From Bacteroides sp. M10 (lineage in GTDB: Bacteria; Bacteroidota; Bacteroidia; Bacteroidales; Bacteroidaceae), in assembly GCF_014334015.1 (NCBI RefSeq), contig NZ_CP060488.1, positions 5,476,501-5,540,500 on the forward strand: a DNA stretch of 64,000 bases. Direction: 5' to 3'. The notes under the pieces were generated by a model, which was given only the letters and a program-made list of their open reading frames with translations, searched no databases and was not told the origin of the DNA. The translations under genes and the position numbers were made by a program. This document shows, piece by piece, positions 62,525 to 64,000 of the stretch (its first letter is position 1; each line of letters opens with the position of its first letter).

Positions 62525-64000
62525 TTAATACTTCATTACCTTATTACTGCTTACAGTATTATACCAGTCAGTATTTGTACTCTGATCGTGCGCCCAGTCG
62601 GCGAATTTAGAATATGCATTCGTTATCACTGTTGTCTCTGTAGGATAAGCAAACTTTTCAGGTACACAAAGAGCCCATGTATTATTAACGGCTTTGATTA
62701 CCTCAAGCACTTCCTTATCAGCCAATTGACCATTCGCTGTAGCCGAATTAAATTGATTCAGATGAATTTCTGTTCTCTTTTGAGCTCCCCCCTGATATGC
62801 AATAAAGAAGTCTAAGCCATCTGTCACACTAGGGATGGATATTGCATTCTTGAGTTTTATGTTCACTTCAAGAGTATATATGTCTGTAAGAGGAGTACTA
62901 GCATTCCCCGTATTCAACATAGGACGTTGTGATCCAGTATATCCATATACATAATGTGCATCTCCAAATAAAGGAATCACAAGTTCATTACCGTTCGTTT
63001 CATAAGATGCATTTTCAAATATACCAGAATTTAATGAGTTGGTACGTTGGGTAGCACCTGCACCAAAACTTACCTCTTCCACATTACTTTTATCGATTCC
63101 TTGTATTCTTAATCCAGCACCTAATTGCTTCACAGCACCAACCGCACGCAGGTCGACTGTATATTTCAATTCTTTCACATCATTTCCAGCAGCAGGCAAT
63201 TTGACATTCAACACAATATCATTGAAATCATAGTCTCCCGCTTGCGGATAATTGTCTTCAAAGGCATAAGAATAAACTGCATTTCGAATCTCTACATCAT
63301 CCGGATTTTCATCAGAATTGTATCCTTCTTTGATACATTCACCGTCAGCAGGAAGTATAAAATCAGCCTTACCCGGATTGCAATAGGTAGCGCCTTGCTG
63401 CAATCCTTTATTTACTAGCCATGCAAAAGGAGACCAGTCATAGTGCGCTTCACCTTTATATGTCTGATCTGTTATTTCACAAATGATATTATTTGTTACT
63501 TTAGAATTAGATTGAGCCAAACCACTAAGATTAGCAATCTCATTAATTCTCAATAAAGCAGTACCCACAGTTGGACCGGTAACAGTTCTATATAAGCTAG
63601 CCTTACCTGTACAAGTCAACATGGATTGCGCCTCCATTACAATGTCGTTGTCATTACCATTATAACCAAGCTCCTCGCAAATAGCTTCGGAAGTATTCCC
63701 CATAACAAGTGTGCCAAATTGGAATTTACCGGTTTTCAAATAACAACCATTTTTTATATGGGTATTATTATTACCATCAATAGTTACAGCCTCAATCGTT
63801 CCATGATTTGTCAGTGTTGTACCAGCTGTAGAAGCTCTGTAAGAATTCAATTTAAGTGTTCCATAATTCATAAAATCAACTCCACTTCCACCTCCATCAA
63901 TCTTCAATAAATCACAATCAATTATACCTGCGTTATAATTGGTAAATCCGGCCGAACTATTTGTCATATAGATAGTTCCTTTCCCCATAATACTTCCACC
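62525..64000 (-). CDS. LruC/DUF4842-domain surface protein (5' end outside window)
   Basis: The frame is open to the right edge, so the N-terminus is missing; an internal Met at 63988 is not the real start. About 490 residues are visible. The first ~200 are a beta-helix-like run rich in Asn/Gly (TLTNHGTIEAVTIDGNNNTH in part). From ~245 a LruC-type domain begins: YAFEDNYPQAGDYDFNDIV, with a calcium-binding-like acidic motif, then KYTVDLRAVGA, LGAGLRIQGI and FIAYQGGAQKRTEIHLNQF in part. Such proteins are exported and often surface-anchored; function unknown. Confidence 0.78.
   Translation of the reverse strand, partial: GGSIMGKGTIYMTNSSAGFTNYNAGIIDCDLLKIDGGGSGVDFMNYGTLKLNSYRASTAGTTLTNHGTIEAVTIDGNNNTHIKNGCYLKTGKFQFGTLVMGNTSEAICEELGYNGNDNDIVMEAQSMLTCTGKASLYRTVTGPTVGTALLRINEIANLSGLAQSNSKVTNNIICEITDQTYKGEAHYDWSPFAWLVNKGLQQGATYCNPGKADFILPADGECIKEGYNSDENPDDVEIRNAVYSYAFEDNYPQAGDYDFNDIVLNVKLPAAGNDVKELKYTVDLRAVGAVKQLGAGLRIQGIDKSNVEEVSFGAGATQRTNSLNSGIFENASYETNGNELVIPLFGDAHYVYGYTGSQRPMLNTGNASTPLTDIYTLEVNIKLKNAISIPSVTDGLDFFIAYQGGAQKRTEIHLNQFNSATANGQLADKEVLEVIKAVNNTWALCVPEKFAYPTETTVITNAYSKFADWAHDQSTNTDWYNTVSSNKVMKY

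Overview
The window looks like the chromosome of a gut Bacteroides of the thetaiotaomicron/ovatus kind. Evidence: SusC/SusD pairs with a hybrid two-component system, a UpxY-headed capsule locus, type III glutamine synthetase, LL-diaminopimelate aminotransferase, repeated TAnnTTTG promoter boxes and no obvious Shine-Dalgarno sites. The genus is inferred from gene content only; no rRNA or tRNA gene was seen.

Layout. (1) 1-7575, minus strand: the promoter-proximal part of a capsular polysaccharide locus (upxY, rfbA, rfbC, rfbD, rfbB, Wzx-type flippase, an FrhB-like protein, a pyruvyl transferase cut by the window edge). (2) 7597-7886: an invertible promoter between 28-bp inverted repeats, with a tyrosine recombinase gene beside it. 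As sequenced, the promoter points away from the capsule genes, so the locus is in its OFF orientation. (3) 9019-12546, minus: a phosphoesterase, a lamin-tail lipoprotein and a porin O/P gene broken by a frameshift. (4) 12718-29225: a glutamine hub. glmS, a purF-like gene, carA and carB run left; gltB, gltD and asnB run right from a shared 362-bp control region. (5) 29397-30711: a GDPD-family phosphodiesterase and a thioredoxin-fold protein without CXXC. (6) 31126-38200, plus: dapF, dapL, an outer-membrane barrel, a divergent P-II protein, amtB and type III glutamine synthetase. (7) 38280-42826: an HdeD-like membrane protein, ppk1, ppx/gppA and an acetyltransferase. (8) 42829-61218, minus: a polysaccharide utilization locus made of a hybrid two-component sensor, GH2, SusC, SusD, GH5, an SGNH acetylesterase, a second GH5 and GH3. 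(9) 61922-64000, minus: a small membrane protein and a LruC-domain protein cut by the window edge.

How they fit together. Ammonium enters by AmtB under P-II control and is fixed by glutamine synthetase and GltBD. The glutamine is spent by GlmS, the PurF-like enzyme, CarAB and AsnB. Glucosamine-6-phosphate, diaminopimelate and dTDP-rhamnose feed the envelope and capsule. The polysaccharide utilization locus probably takes up an acetylated beta-linked glycan: three neighbouring enzymes (two GH5 and the esterase) end in the same ~125-residue binding module.

The most unusual non-coding signals are the OFF-state promoter switch; heptamer-repeat islands inserted in frame into carA and gltB and present in two spacers; two arrays with a 22-bp period; and a 97-bp long-stem inverted repeat near 30.2 kb.
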